In this document: in pieces, positions 10,241-22,978 of the stretch
How positions within the stretch are numbered: position 1 is the stretch's first letter
Layout of the letters: every line of letters begins with the position of its first letter
Source of the DNA: Agroathelia rolfsii
Taxonomy: Eukaryota; Basidiomycota; Agaricomycetes; Amylocorticiales; Amylocorticiaceae
Assembly (NCBI GenBank): GCA_018343915.1
Contig: JABRWF010000004.1
Coordinates: 1,612,001-1,676,000 of the forward strand
Length of the DNA: 64,000 nucleotides
Direction of reading: 5' to 3'
Notes under the pieces: generated by a model
Databases searched by the model: none
Seen by the model: the letters and a program-made list of their open reading frames with translations, nothing else
Told to the model about the DNA's origin: nothing
Program-made: the position numbers and the translations under genes

Positions 10241-13013
10241 ATGAGTCAGCTCGGGTCATTACGTCAGGTATCGGTTGGAGCCTCAGAAACTGTGGCGGGG
10301 CTGTGTATTTCAAATGATCGATATTTCTCACCTTCGTTTGTTACTGCCATGATGCATACCACTCACCTGGACTCTCCTCACATGAGGCTACTCCAAAGTA
10401 CATCGCCGATAGAAGAGCAATACGCTTCCTATAAGGACGATGGCTGGGCTGATAGTATTCCTGCACGTATGTTCCCCTTGATCTTATATTTGTGTTTGAC
10501 GAATGTCTTAAATTGTATACCTTACAGTTCACCATCCCATGGGACCAGTGTCAACATCTAGGCGTCCGTCCAGACCGTCAGACACTAGTGCTGAAGTATA
10601 TCTTCCCAAGCCATTACGACCCAAGTGGTGGATATCTTTTACATGCTTCTTATTTTTTCTTGCGGTGCTACTCGAGATCGGTCTTTATTTAAATAACAAA
10701 AGCAACGGTGGGTGATGTTCTCCCCCGTTGCTACTGGGAAGCCTTCAGGCTCTAATTGTACGTCTTTTCAGGGTGGAAGAGCATAAGTCATGTAGCATTC
10801 GGAATTGATACTGCTCACTTTGCTTGGGTAATCCATATTGTAATCAATGTATGGCGTGCCATGCCTGAAGTAAGGCTGTAGACAGTTCCAATCGTCTTCG
10901 TCGTCACACTAGTCACAGCTTTCTGGGGATTGACGGATTTTGAGGTGAAAAGAATGCAGGTGAGTTTGTGAAGCTTATGATATTTGCCTCATCAGACGTC
11001 CTAATGGTGCATATAGGCATATGTCGACCTTGCAAAAGGCGATGCTGATGCCAGACAGTCATTGCATTTGGATTATCACGAGTACAAGTAAGCCCCAACA
11101 TGTATGGTTGTATCGTACATTTTTCTAATAATTATATTGTGCATAGTGTTTTGACAACACCGTGGCACGCGGCCGTCAACCACCAACACTACTTTGTGTT
11201 CTTCACCAGCATCTTTGTTCTGTTCTCTTATGCTTTCTCTCCGTTAGCCTCTGCTCTATTTGTCGTTCGCAGTACCTGGATAACTAGCACAGGTCTGCTT
11301 TCATTTCCGATGATGTCACTATGCTTGACTTCTCACCTTATTTACAGGCGTACACTCGATGACAAGCTCTGATATCTCACTGAACTTGGGCACTACCTTC
11401 CAAGATCTCACCAGTATTTCTCTTTCGACTCACTGCAAAATTAATTTGGAATCAACTCTTGTTTTTAGCCTTCATGAGTGCCGGTGGATATGCTAGCTCC
11501 TCTGTGCTCTACAACATCGGTGACCCCAGCTTCGCAAACGATACATTCACGACGGCTGTGTTCGATGTATGTACAAAAATATTAGTTCTCATCATACCAT
11601 GAATGCTGGATCTGACTTCTCGATAGATGCCCACAGATGTGAACAATGGTACTGTCATTGCAAATGTCACAGCTGTACAGAGCCAGCCCAACTGTGTTCT
11701 TCCGGATACGGTTTGTGCTCTGTTTTAACTGCACTTGGTTTGCGCTAAGATTTGTCTCTAGTTGACCAAAACAAAGTACACTAATTCTAGTAATGGCGGC
11801 ACCTACTGGACGAATAGTGCTACTTCTCAAGGGTGTTTCTTTACCTGGGACGTAACTAATGACACCATTAATCTATTTGGTATTTGCATATCCTATCCTA
11901 CAAAGAAAGCATTGGTATTGATCAATCGTGTGATGACTTCAGGTACATCTGCCAATACTACCTGCACCACTGATCAACAATTCTCCCCTATTGTTTTCTG
12001 GTTCTTCACTTATCGGCCCGCTGCAGAAGCTTCAATCATCTTCTGTCGACCCAACATTAGCCTTTGGGAGGTGGAAGCGAGTGTCGATATTGCCACTCGT
12101 AATCTAACCTCGGTTCGGGTTCTTGCATCCTTCGATCCCAGCTCATCATCGTCTTCAGCAAACATGACTCAGCTGAATGGCCAGGCGTACAATGGCATCG
12201 GGTTCAACCTCACCGGCGCAGACCAATACAAGCAACAAAGGGCACAGGCGGTCCAAGTTCAGATGCCATCTGCTGTCTTTCAAAAGGCGGAAACTGGAGA
12301 AGGCGGTCTTGTCGCGGCATTTAACAATAACACGCTTTTCTTGGATTATTCAACCCAAGTTTACGTTGGTATTTTATGCTCGTCGTTATTAGGAAACGAG
12401 GTCGCTCATGCATTTTTGCACTCAGACTACTTATTTGCAGCTAATCGCCCGCTCTCTGTACTTCCTTCCATCCTCTGAACCGATTTCTATGACTGTCAAA
12501 AATTTCCAAGATCGTCTATTTATGAGGTTTGTCCACGCACAACAATTTATCTGGCTTCTTCTTCGGCTTAACGCATGGCTCTGCAGCAACATTGCCACCC
12601 ACCTCCTAGCGGCAGCCTTTCTGATTATGGCCATCGTTACCATCCTTCTCCAAATGAAGCACCGTGAGCAAAGGAAAAGCCTCTACTTACGCGATAGCCC
12701 ACACACCATTGTCGGCGCCCTCCGTCGTGGCGCTGGCACACACCTCTCTACGCTCGTTCAGGGAATGAAGAGTAATGAGGAGTGCATGGAGGCGCTGAAA
12801 GACCGAATGTTTTGGATGGACCCCGTGGAGGAGAGATACCTCACTCTGGGTGAACCTGGGTACGAGGAAGCTGTTACGCCACGAGTGACTGGAACACCTT
12901 CCTCTGGCGGTCTGGTCAAAAGGGCGAGCCAGCTGATCCCTGGGTTCATTTCACCTACAGTTAAGAGTCCGGCGAATATGGCTGGTCAGTATCCGAGAAA
13001 GGATGAGGCGTAA
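10241..13013 (+). CDS. DUF3433-like multi-pass membrane glycoprotein
   Basis: Twelve exons can be joined in frame: 10241-10466, 10528-10707, 10772-10827, 10882-10959, 11017-11087, 11147-11292, 11348-11413, 11469-11566, 11627-11710, 11762-11879, 11943-12364 and 12441-13013, for 705 aa. After a 100-residue soluble N-terminus there are membrane segments FTCFLFFLAVLLEIGLYL, VPIVFVVTLVTAFWGL, YFVFFTSIFVLFSYAF and a late one, AAAFLIMAIVTILLQM. Between the third and the last lies a large Asn/Ser/Thr-rich domain with several N-glycosylation sites, probably extracellular. The phrase EVKRMQAYVDLAKGDA matches the typical text of this basidiomycete family as I know it. Function is unknown. Start ATG 10241 keeps the first exon in frame; ATG 10539 is an alternative. 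Confidence 0.85.
11880..11942 (+). other. 63-nt in-frame intron without stop codon
   Basis: GTATTTGC...GACTTCAG inside the DUF3433-like gene. It is a multiple of three and has no stop, so the frame reads through whether or not it is spliced. Removing it gives INLFGTSANTTCTTD, smoother than the retained 21 residues. Confidence 0.6.
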
Positions 13014-13416
13014 TAGCCAATTTTTAAGTCTTTGCTACCCGTATTTATTTGTTTTTGCAGACGAGCTGCTTGATTTTCCTCTTCTCTATATTAATTTCGA
13101 TTTCTATTAGGGTACATTCTCCTAGTTGTAAGATAACTTTTGCTGTATGTCTGTTGTATATCTATTTGCCATTTGTTGTCGAAGAGACATGCAGTGGTCT
13201 ATTTTTATTGTTGCCTGAAGCACCACAGCCTCGCGCGTTCGTCCCTGCGTTTTCCACAAGACACTCCCTCTCATCTCTTCTTCTATCCTCTAAGCCACAG
13301 TTCTGCGACTGCCCAACCCAGTCCCCCAGTCCCACACGCCCACACGCACTCTATTTTCTTCAACCTTCGAGTCTACTTCCTCAGCCGTTTACCTTTCCTC
13401 CTACATTAATACTAGG
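13014..13416. promoter_or_regulatory. Upstream region of Kelch-like gene, pyrimidine-rich
   Basis: 403 bp. The last 150 bp before ATG 13417 are strongly C/T-rich on the coding strand (runs such as CTCTCATCTCTTCTTCTATC), as often seen at fungal transcription starts. Confidence 0.45.
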
Positions 13417-14982
13417 ATGTCTCTCCTTGCCCTTGCCCCTCTTTTGCTTCTGTCCGCTTCAAAATTGGCCGCTGCGTCGCCATGTGTTGCATTCGATTCG
13501 TACTTTAACCTGTACGCCTTTGGCCTCAATGGAAAAGACTTCAATGCTGGCCAGCAAAGTACCTGGGCTGGTAGTACGTACTGCAGTCGTTGTAATGTTG
13601 AGTGGGGCTAGCGTTTGTTGACAAGGCGCCTGCGCACTACTATAGACACTACGAAAGCGAATGAGATCACCGCCTCGGGACGCCCGTAAGTAGATAAAAT
13701 ATCCACGTGAATGGCCCAGGCTCACCGTGTATCTCTTCATCACACAGTCCTTTCGATGGCACGAACACGACTTGCTACCTGTCCCAGTTCTACAACTCCA
13801 TCTACGTTATGAACGGTGACAAGAGCAACCCCTCCGATGTGCACATTTTCAACGCCGCTACGAACTCGTGGTCGACTCAAACCACGACGACGGGCAAGTT
13901 TGACCCGACTCAGGCAGTGTCGATCTTGGACCATGATACCAACGTCTTCTGTAAGCAATAAAACATAACAGATTTCTTCCCAGTTTTGAGTGCTGACTAT
14001 TCCTATTGGATCGTAGACTCGCTCGTCAACGGAGAGCTATTCTTCCTCGACATGGGTGCTCTCACTGCAGCCAACTCCTCTGCGCTTTCCTGGGTTGACG
14101 TCGAGCAGTCCCCTTACGGATCGTCGTACAAGCCCGTCATGGCCCTCGCGCAGAACCACATTCACTTCATTGATGTACCCGGCCTGTCTGCTGGTAGTGC
14201 TGACATCTTCGTCATCCACTGTGAGTTTAATTACATATACACTTGCTGCTTGGCCTTGCTCATATAGATTTGTCCTCCTATCAATAGATTCGTGGTTCCA
14301 GCCTGATGCCCAGTCTTACGGTAACTTCCCCCAATCTTACGGCCAGGCGACCGCTTTCTTCCAGAGTGAGGGTGTAAGTACATTCAAGTATCATGATTCT
14401 CCTGCATGTTCAAATATCATGGTTATTGGTATTTAGGTGCAACAAGAATTCGTCTTCATCCCTGAAGACAGCTCTTCCACCTATGTCATCAACGTCGAGG
14501 TATGTTTTTTTGTCTTGCTTTCGCTGCAAACTCGACTTGATACTCAAATGGATTTTCATATATAGACCAACACCACTGCCACTATCCCTGCGCCCGCTGT
14601 CAAGGATCCCGCTGCTACGTACTTCGCCGGTATCACATCTCTCGTCCAGCTGACCAGCAACGGCACTGTCATGTTCCTGCCTTACTTGCAAGGCAACACC
14701 TCCACCAACTCGGCTGCCAGCTGGGATGTCGTCGGCCCTCTCCTCGCTGCAGCACCTCCCAGCGCCACCTCGAGCGCCAGCGCAAGTGGCACCGCTTCCG
14801 GCAAGGGAACTGCCACCTCCGGTTCGACTAAGGCTACTGGCACCTCTACCTCTTCCTCTTCCTCCGGCTCCTCATCCTCCTCGTCCCAGAACAGTGCAGC
14901 GTTCACTACGAAGGAAGTCAGCTTTGGCCTGACATTTGCAGCGACCATTGCGGCGGGTGCCATGGCTTCGTTGCTCTTCTAA
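13417..14982 (+). CDS. Kelch-like GPI-anchored surface protein
   Basis: Seven exons (13417-13570, 13646-13685, 13748-13950, 14017-14220, 14288-14373, 14437-14499, 14566-14982) give 388 aa. A signal peptide is clear at residues 1-20 (LLALAPLLLLSASKLAAA). The body has Kelch/galactose-oxidase-like phrases such as YNSIYVMNG...VHIFNAATNSWST and repeated short beta-like segments, so a beta-propeller is likely. The C-terminal 90 residues are almost pure Ser/Thr/Ala/Gly and then hydrophobic (FGLTFAATIAAGAMASLLF), which is a typical GPI-anchor signal. The Cys and Tyr ligands of copper radical oxidases are not evident, so an enzyme role is not supported. Expected at the cell wall or plasma membrane surface. 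Substrate unknown. Confidence 0.85.
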
Positions 14983-17305
14983 AGATTGTCAACGAGCTGG
15001 TGATATAACAGCGTCATAACTACGGACTCACTACCCCATCTACGTACGATGACTCTCACTTATATAATACCTCGGATTCCCTTTTGTATGGTGCCTCGGA
15101 CATGGCATGTCATTGTTCACTACTAGGCTTTTGCTATGACGGACACTTTCTTGGCTGGCTAGCTACACTGTAGCAAATGTTAATTTTGATTTGAAACGAC
15201 TTGTATGCCAGATCTAGAATGGTTCGATTCAGTCTTAACCTGAGTGAGGCGATTCGGAAGCGAAAGGTTTTCGTACTCCGCACCGCCGAGGCGCTGCTTG
15301 CTTGTTGTAGTTATAGCGCATATATCGAGCAAACAGCCGGCCTTGATCTTTTCGTTTTTTCTCGACCTTCCTTTCCAATAGTGTTCTGTTCATGGATAGC
15401 AGCTAGCATAGCTCCACTAGCAAGGTGCTTAGAGCGACTTCTGAGCTCATAATTGGGCAAGTCTCTTCTGGCCCGGGCGGTTTCGATTTCCACGATCCTT
15501 GCGGCGGTCAACCCTGCAATGAAGTCATTTACGACTCGCCACTACCTGCGGGGGTTGCCACTTCGAAATCACTACCAGACTTGCAGCCCTCAGATCCCTT
15601 GGATTGAATTAAACTGAACTATCAATTTCCTTGAAGTCTCATTCCGCCCTCACAACATGACTGAGATCTGACTCGTTCCACTCCTTCAAGTTGCCCATTC
15701 TCAGCCCCCAGTCGTTGTACTCCCTCCTGCTCTTGGCATCTCCGCTCTTCTTCCTGCTGGTCCTTATTTCCATCAGCCCTCTTCTAGTCAAGAAAACACT
15801 CTTTACCGATGTAAGATCATTTTATAAGAAAACAATTAACTATGACCTAACTTGCTATCGCGGTTCCCAATGTTATAACAGTAGGACAGCCCTGATTGAA
15901 AGAGAGTTGGACCTTATGTGGAACCTCCGGCCTGGTATCCCCCGCTCCATGTTCCCCTGGGAAGCTCAGATACGGGTGCTGCTTAATGGGTCATCTAGCA
16001 AATTGACGTACGATAATACAACATCATTAACACTGAGATGCCCGAGATCAAGGAATTAAACAAGACTGAGCATCAGTGGAGCATTCTTCGATTTCCTGAG
16101 AATGAGAATGAGGAAGAGTGGCGACTCGCTGATCCAACATCGGAAGCGCCATTTCAACTCCTGCTGTGAATCGTTCGATGCTTATGGCAGTGACCAGATT
16201 TGGTCGGCCGTTCTTCAGTTTAAAATCAATGAATAATTACTCATCAGGGTCAGGCTTTTCGGATTTGACGATAGATCACATTTAGAGCTCTGACAAGCGT
16301 GCTTCTACAAATTCTTAGACTCAGAAGCAAGGTAGCGTGGAGAGAAATGAGTACAACTTCAGCACCATATGAAAACTTCTGTGGAACAGAATGTGGCGGC
16401 ACCACCTTCTTGCAACCCTTTCCGCCCTGATGGCAAGAAGCGGAGGTTCTAGCCCTGTTCCCAGTCACTCCAATCCGGCGCAGTCGGTCCATCCATTCGT
16501 GACCATCCATCCGCACTGTATCTGGACTAGAAAATGCTCACCGCATAACATCACACCACCGTCTATGACAAGCCGTGATTTTCGAGGCGGGACAGTCATA
16601 ACAACTTGGTCGCCACATCATCTGGGGCCAAGATTTGCCGCACCTGGAGCCTATTGCTACCTGCGCCTTCAATCGTTCTCAGACCACTGGCAAGCACTTT
16701 GGTTTGCTCTATGGTTCAAATTTCTACAAATCTGCTTCTTTCATGCTGATTTGTCCTGTTTTACATGGACATTCATTTCTTCTTTTGTACAATAGCTTAC
16801 TCAGTTTAAAGTTTTCCGAGTGATGTAGGATTTTGCTATTTGGGCCTGTTAATTTTGAGGGACCGATGACATCTCTGGCCGCTCTAAAGCGCTAGCCACT
16901 CATCTCTGTAGAAAAACAAGGTACTACTACTACTTTGGATGACTCGGCCTGACTACAGTCACTAGCGGCGCCCTAGGCCGAACTGCCATGGCAAGGATCT
17001 AGACAAGTGCCGATGGCTCCGACGGCGCGGACGGAGAATGGCCGGAACCAAAATGGAGTGGCGGCACAGCCACAGCCAGCGGAGCTTTGACAATGGAAAC
17101 AAGTTCAACACCGCCGTCACGGTCGTCTGAGTTGGCTCTTGCCTCTTACTCTTGCTCTTGTCCTTTCTTCCCACTTGCGTTCCGGCGGACCTTGGTTAAA
17201 CACATCATCTGTCGTCTTTATTATTTTTACGAGACAATATAAGCCTCTTTACGACCAATACCACTCTCAGACGACTTCCCCATCTACAACACTAACACTG
17301 CAACC
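14983..17305. other. Gene-poor stretch with possible decayed coding fragment
   Basis: 2.3 kb without a convincing gene. Around 15890-16170 two frames look protein-like (ELDLMWNLRPGIPRSMF, then EHQWSILRFPENENEEEW), but there is no clear start and the frames do not join cleanly. This may be a relic of a small gene. Nothing else stands out. Confidence 0.4.
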
Positions 17306-17972
17306 ATGTCACTCCCCGGAACCTCGCAGGACTTTTCTATGTCCACTGTCAGTCTAACCTCGATTGATTCCCAGCAGGAAGACTGGGACCGCTCAGAGGC
17401 GGACATGCTCACTGACGAGCCAACTTCATCTTCGCAATACCGTACGCCACGCAACTCTGTCGCATTTCCTGCTACACACGGCGACGACGACGATGCGGTA
17501 GAGGGTGCACCAAACGGTAGAGGCCGCAATAAACGCTCTCTGAGCGAGCTGCTGCGGATACACGCGGAAAAAGGGACAGATTGCGTCTTTAGTGCAGAAG
17601 AGGCCGCTCGATTAGCAGAGGTACTCGGTGCATGGGTGAGTGGAGACTTCTCTTTGCTGTGCTTACTGTACACATTGTGGACCCACCATCAATCTATTGG
17701 TGCCACATCATATTTACCGTTTCTTTCCCGCTGAGTCATCCTGTACGGTTGTATACTGATATAGTTTGATTGTTCATCAGATCAACTCCGCATCGTCTCC
17801 GTACGAGGGTGAAGACGATTTTTTTACAAAATCTCAGGACGACATGTCCTTGTCCTCTAAGCGGGCTTCGCCATCTGCCTCATCATCGCTAGATCTTACC
17901 GGTCGTCAACGGGGGCAAAGCGAAAGCATAGTCACATCGCGACCGTCAAGTGCGCTTGCACAAAAGGCATGA
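17306..17972 (+). CDS. Small conserved-looking protein of unknown function
   Basis: Two exons, 17306-17635 and 17781-17972, encode 173 aa. The start lies in a good context (AACCATG). The protein is Ser-rich and acidic, with a short ordered-looking core at residues about 75-120: KRSLSELLRIHAEKGTDC, then EEAARLAEVLGAWINSASSP. The segment YEGEDDFFTKSQDD follows. No membrane segment or signal peptide is seen. The pattern (helical core in a disordered Ser/Pro chain) suggests an adaptor or regulatory protein, but I cannot name the family. A TATA-like ATATAAG lies at about 17238, roughly 70 bp upstream. The long pyrimidine-rich 3' region carries the ACGAC repeat described separately. Confidence 0.75.
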
Positions 17973-18988
17973 TAAGATTATGATCTTATCTCTCTGCCGG
18001 GTCGTATTTTTCCGTTCTCGGGCGACTTCGTGATAGATGCTGTGCACCCCCTTTCTTCGTCTTTACCCCTGGTGGCTATCTCTCTTCGTCCTCTTCTGCT
18101 TATCTGCTTCTATTCATACAGGAAGCCCCTTTCTATTTATGCATTTAGTATTTTGATACGAATCTCGTCCACGACTGTTTACGACCTCTTACGACCTTTC
18201 ACGACCCCATTACGATCTCCTTTTTCTTTCTTTTACCTTTCACTAATCTTCTGCGATGCATTGACATTCTTCTTCAATTTATGATACTTATTGTTTTTCT
18301 ATTTCACTCTGGATGGATATTGCTTGCGATTTTGCTGTACAATGTCTTTTTCACTTTTCTTTTCTCATCCATTGCTGTGTGCTGTTGCTACTGCTGTTGT
18401 TGTATTTACTCAGCGTTTTCTTTTTTTCCCTTTTCTGATTTGGAAATCAAAATACTGTCCCACACCCACCTCTAATAACCCTTACCTACTGATCGACTAA
18501 TTGTGAATTTGTCTGACTGGAGGCTGAGTGTGGTTTTGTGAGAGAGATGACGTACAAATGCTAATTAGCGCTGGCTTATATGAAATTGGCGGTACCTGTG
18601 AGATGTTTAGTTTTCTACTTGCCACCAGTGTCTTCAAGCAGGTCGACCAGCCAATATAGAGTCGTGTGCTTTCTTTCTGACCAGTGTGTCATCAAATTAC
18701 ATGTCTTACTGCTGGTTCTTGAGCTCCTTGACTCTCTAGCTGTTCCTTCAAACCTCGGCAACAATTCTGTCGTTCTCATCCCGAGCATGCCTTCCTAGGC
18801 ATTGTATAATATCCTCCTCCTCCCATAATATACATCACCGCTCTCTATTTATTCTAGCCAGTGCTACTACTAGTACCCCTAGTCATAATCGACCTTTATC
18901 TCGTTCACTTCTCCAGGCGGCCACCGCGGCGTGTGCGCCATCCGCCCTTGACCACCACCTCCACCATCACCCCCGTCAAGCGTCAACC
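17973..18988. other. Pyrimidine-rich intergenic region
   Basis: About 1 kb. From 18040 to 18480 the plus strand is very T/C-rich, probably the 3' UTR of the upstream gene. From 18780 it should hold the promoter of the tRNase Z gene (TATAATATCC near 18805). Confidence 0.5.
18171..18220 (+). repeat. Five ACGAC-type decamers in tandem
   Basis: ACGACTGTTT, ACGACCTCTT, ACGACCTTTC, ACGACCCCAT(T) and ACGATCTCC follow each other with a period of 10 (last step 11). The first five bases are constant except in the last copy; the rest is pyrimidine-rich. Confidence 0.7.
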
Positions 18989-21900
18989 ATGACCTGGTCC
19001 GCGTCTGCACTCACGTCCGCCTCATCCGACTCCGAGCCCACGATTTTGATTACATTCGATTCAGCCAAGTATATTTTCAACTTGGGCGAGAACACAAACC
19101 GTGCGTTTTTGCAGAGCACGCTCAATACTAAGCGCACTCGTGCCCTGTTTCTTTCTTCGGTTGGGAGTAGGCGTGCGACTGGATTAGCGAGTGAGTGTGT
19201 AATGAAGTTTGCTTTGCTACTTGATCTCGTTTCTTGAAATTTGATCCCTCAACTTTTTTTATATCGTTATTTTATTCTCTCTCTTCTTAATCCCTGCCAG
19301 TTATATGCCTTCCGAATACTGAACGAATCATACATCATAATAGGTATGCTAATGAACCTGTGCGATAGCGGCATCTCGGATCTACACGTCGTCGGCCCAC
19401 CAGGTCTCATTCATTCTCTTGCGTCTATGCGCCATCACGTTACTCGGTTCGTCGAACCTTTCAGACGAAGTGTGCACATACTGATAATGTTTATGATTGA
19501 TTTTAGTGATGAGATTTCTCTAACCCCGCGTGAGGTACCGATACTATCAATACCGTCACCGTCACCGCCCTCATCGGCGCCTGAGGATGCTCCAGACGCT
19601 GTGTACAAAGATGACAATGTGACAATATATGCGTTCCCTGTCATTCCATCCGAGAACAGCAACTCTCTAGCGCAGCCTAACAATGTCATGGATGTCGATA
19701 CGAGCGATGCTGTCGCAGCAAATACTGCCAACGCCAAAAGAAAACGATCTCCCTCACCCGCAGCTCGACAGAGCAAACGCCCATCCTTCAGCGACAATAA
19801 TAGCACGTCGGTCCCGTGCACCGATAACATGTCTCGCGCACAGCTGCTGGAAATCCTCACTTCGTCGTCGCAAAATTTCTTTCCGGCCGAACTTGAGGGT
19901 GCATCAGCGGATGAGTGGCGGAGGTTGCTTGTCGATGCGAGTTTTGCACTCGAGAAAAAGGCAGCATTGACACTAGATGGGCAACAGCAGGAGGGAAACA
20001 AGGGCAAAGCTGGAGGACAAATGCAGAAGAAAAAGCAGCAGCAGCAGCAAGTATGTAGCTTTTTTCTCTCGTTTGGTTACTTGAATAACCGCCCTTCTTC
20101 CCTAGCCCAAGAAAATCGTCCCCGCAGGTACCCCCCGCAAACGGTCTGAACTTGCGTCTACTGTGACAAGATCTCAAGCCTTCCGACGCGTTTTGCCAAA
20201 GTGGATTGCACCCTACACCCCTGCCTCCCGTCCCGCTCAACATCCGGACGATGTGCCGACGCTGGCGTATGTTATCGTAGGCCCGCGCGTGCGAGGAAAA
20301 TTTAACGTGGCCCAGGCAACCGCACTCGGCGTGCCCAAAGGGCCGATGTGGGCACAGCTTACTCGCGGACAGTCCGTCACCGTCACTGTGGACGATGGAC
20401 AGGGGAATAAGGTTGAACGTGTCGTCAAGCCGGAGGATTGTGTTTCCAAATCTGAGGGAGCCGGGGTAAGTTTTTAATTGTCTCATACAAATTTTTGACA
20501 TTCGATAAATCAGGCCCTTTGTAGGTCATGATCATATTGGACTGCCCTACGGTGTCCCATATCGATTCGTTAGCGTCAAGATTCGAACAGTCTGCATTTT
20601 TCTCAAAATTCCAGTCACCAAGTGGGGTATACGATGAATCGGGTGTGGTTCGCACGGTTTTCCACATCTGTGGTGATGATGTGCTTGAGACGGATGCGTA
20701 TAAGCGATTCATGGCCAAGTTTGGCCCAGATGTGCATGTGAGTATTTCTCACTGATACAGCTAGCTTTATTTATTTGACTGATCCGCCTCCCCTAATAGC
20801 ATGTTGTCTCATCACGCGCGCACTGTGCGGATAAGCTGAACTTTACGAGCCCGGGCTATAACCAGTTATGCTTGAATCAACTAGACGAGACTGTTTTCCC
20901 TATTCCGCATTTCTCAGTACAGCCCTTGCGAACATTGCAAGGTGTGATTCATTCCATTCTATCATTGAGGTCTCAATGTTATTTTAACTCATCATTCATA
21001 GGTGTGCCGGATCTTCCTGAGAAGACTACCCCCTTGCAGGCCAACGTCGTTGTAGACATCCACCCGCCCCGTGCGCCGGTATACAGCACGCCAGTTCATG
21101 ATCGCTTCCACGACGCAGCTACGACGGAGACCCCGTTCGTGTTAGATGGGTCATTGCAGCAGTGTTTCCAAGAAGCCAAGGCTCTGATCGAATCAACGCC
21201 TCCTCACCCGCCTGCACCAGGTGACGATGTGCAAGTTATACCGCTCGGAACTGGCAGTGCACTGCCTATGAAATACCGGAACGGTGGGTCACGCTGTGCT
21301 TTTCTCGGAGGGAACATGATGATGATTGAATATTCTTTTCTTTCTTTGTTTTAGTTTCTGGGATGCTCCTCCGCGTACCTAATCACGGTAGCATCCTCCT
21401 CGATTGTGGCGAGGGCACCTGGGGGCAGATTGCGCGCAACTTCGGGACGGACCATACGAAGGCGAACAGTGCGTGGGATGTCTTGAGGGATATCAAATGT
21501 GTTTTCCTGAGTCATGCACATGCGGACCATCATATTGGTATTATTAAGCTGCTTGCTATGCGGAGACAGGTGAGTGCCGTGCATTTGAAATGTCTTGTGC
21601 CAGCCCCTTTTCTATTTTGTCTGACTCGGCTTTTGAATGTAGCTCGACCCGCCTCCGAGCGAGCCGCTCTATCTTGTGGCTAATCGGCCGATCTTGTTGT
21701 ACCTGCACGAGTGGTCGGACATCGAGGACCTCGGCCTACGAGACCCAACTGCTAAAGGTGTACGGCCTATCTTCAGTGAAAACATCTTGGCAGGGAGTGA
21801 GGATGCTTTCAGGAGGGAATACTGGATTAGGACGTTCGTACATACATTCTTCTTTCAGTCCATCAAACTCACGCTATGGCGGTGCATGTTCAGACGCCCA

Positions 21901-22607
21901 GAATACACCCAAGAACTCCATCGTGCACTTGGTCTGCGGGAGTTGCGCACGGCGGAGATGAGGCACCGTGCCAAGTGCTATGGCGCTGTGATTGAGCATC
22001 AAGATGGCTGGGTTATTGCGTAAGTAACATTCTTCGTCTTACCATACGGCTCCTGTTCGCCGATGTACTGAGAATAACGTTTGCAGGTACTCTGGAGATA
22101 CTATGCCTACAGATAGCATCGTCAAAGCAGCACCTAATGCAACCCTACTGATTCACGAGGCTACGATGGCAGACGATCAGGCCGAGTTGGCAAGGATCAA
22201 AGCCCATAGCACGTTCAGCGGTGCTGTCGGTATTGGTCGCAAGTAAGAATTTGTCTTCTCATGGTTTTATCATGCGAAAGGAGAGTCCCGTTTGCTAACA
22301 AATCATTGTTACTAGAATGAACGCCAAACATCTCCTCTTAACACATTTCTCCGCGCGATATTTCAAGCTCCCACCTAGTGCCACGCAGGACTCAGCAGAC
22401 GATGTCGTTGGAGAGAACGTGACCTCAAACCAGGAACAGCAACAACCTAAACATAAAATGAGCATCGTCATGGCTTTCGATCACGCCAACATGACAATTG
22501 GTAACATGTGGAAGATGAACGTCTACATGCCTGCAATTGAACGTAATTATGGGTATGTCGTGGGCGGGGATGAGGAGTCGGACGTTGGGGAAACATCCTT
22601 GGATTAG
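18989..22607 (+). CDS. TRZ1: tRNase Z, long form (tRNA 3' processing endonuclease)
   Basis: Removes 3' trailers from nuclear and/or mitochondrial pre-tRNAs. Eleven exons (18989-19190, 19344-19446, 19507-20050, 20106-20465, 20525-20737, 20800-20941, 21002-21283, 21355-21569, 21643-22019, 22087-22242, 22316-22607) give 961 aa, the size range of the long form. The N-terminal half is a degenerate metallo-beta-lactamase domain, including SDLHVVGPPGLIHSL and VMIILDCPTV. The C-terminal half carries the active site: VIPLGTGSALPMKYRN, LLDCGEGTWGQ, the zinc motif SHAHADHHIG, YSGDTMPT, LLIHEAT and LTHFSARY. An acidic/Gln-rich insert occupies exon 3. Start ATG 18989 (CAACCATG) is the first in frame. The region 21835-21895 is poorly conserved and might hide an unrecognised intron. 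Convergent with WAPL. Confidence 0.95.
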
Positions 22608-22978
22608 GCATCTATGGTGGCCGATGGAGGCTGTTTACACTAGAAGCCATCTTATTTCTAGTTTGTGCATTTACTACTGAATACATGCATATAATTCAGT
22701 TAATACTGGATAAATACATAAAATGGGGGAGGGTATCTATGAGAAAACAAGCAAGTAATAACATTTTGATTAACGGATTTTCCAAAGAAGCTGGTAAGCA
22801 GAGCAGCAGAAAACATAAACGACTAAAAAGTTGTCGCCCGAAAGAGAGGGGGTAGAACGGCTCAGTAATATTATATGGTGCAGTGGGTTCGGTCTCTGGA
22901 ATAGCATAAATACTGTTCATAGAGTGGACGTGATTATACAGTCCACTGATATAAAAAAGACGGAAAGAGAGAAAAGGA
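22608..22978. other. Convergent intergenic region
   Basis: 371 bp between tRNase Z and WAPL stop codons; both 3' UTRs are expected here. No other feature seen. Confidence 0.6.

Noticed and set aside
14682..14963. 93-codon minus frame with Glu run
   Set aside because: Antisense of the Ser/Thr-rich tail of the Kelch-like protein.
15201..15245. tRNA B-box-like GGTTCGATTC
   Set aside because: No A box, acceptor stem or cloverleaf could be found around it. Similar words near 4998 and 40912 also fail.
18030..18500. Overlapping hydrophobic ORFs on the plus strand
   Set aside because: Created by the T/C-rich 3' region (Leu/Phe/Ser codons). They resemble membrane segments only through base composition.
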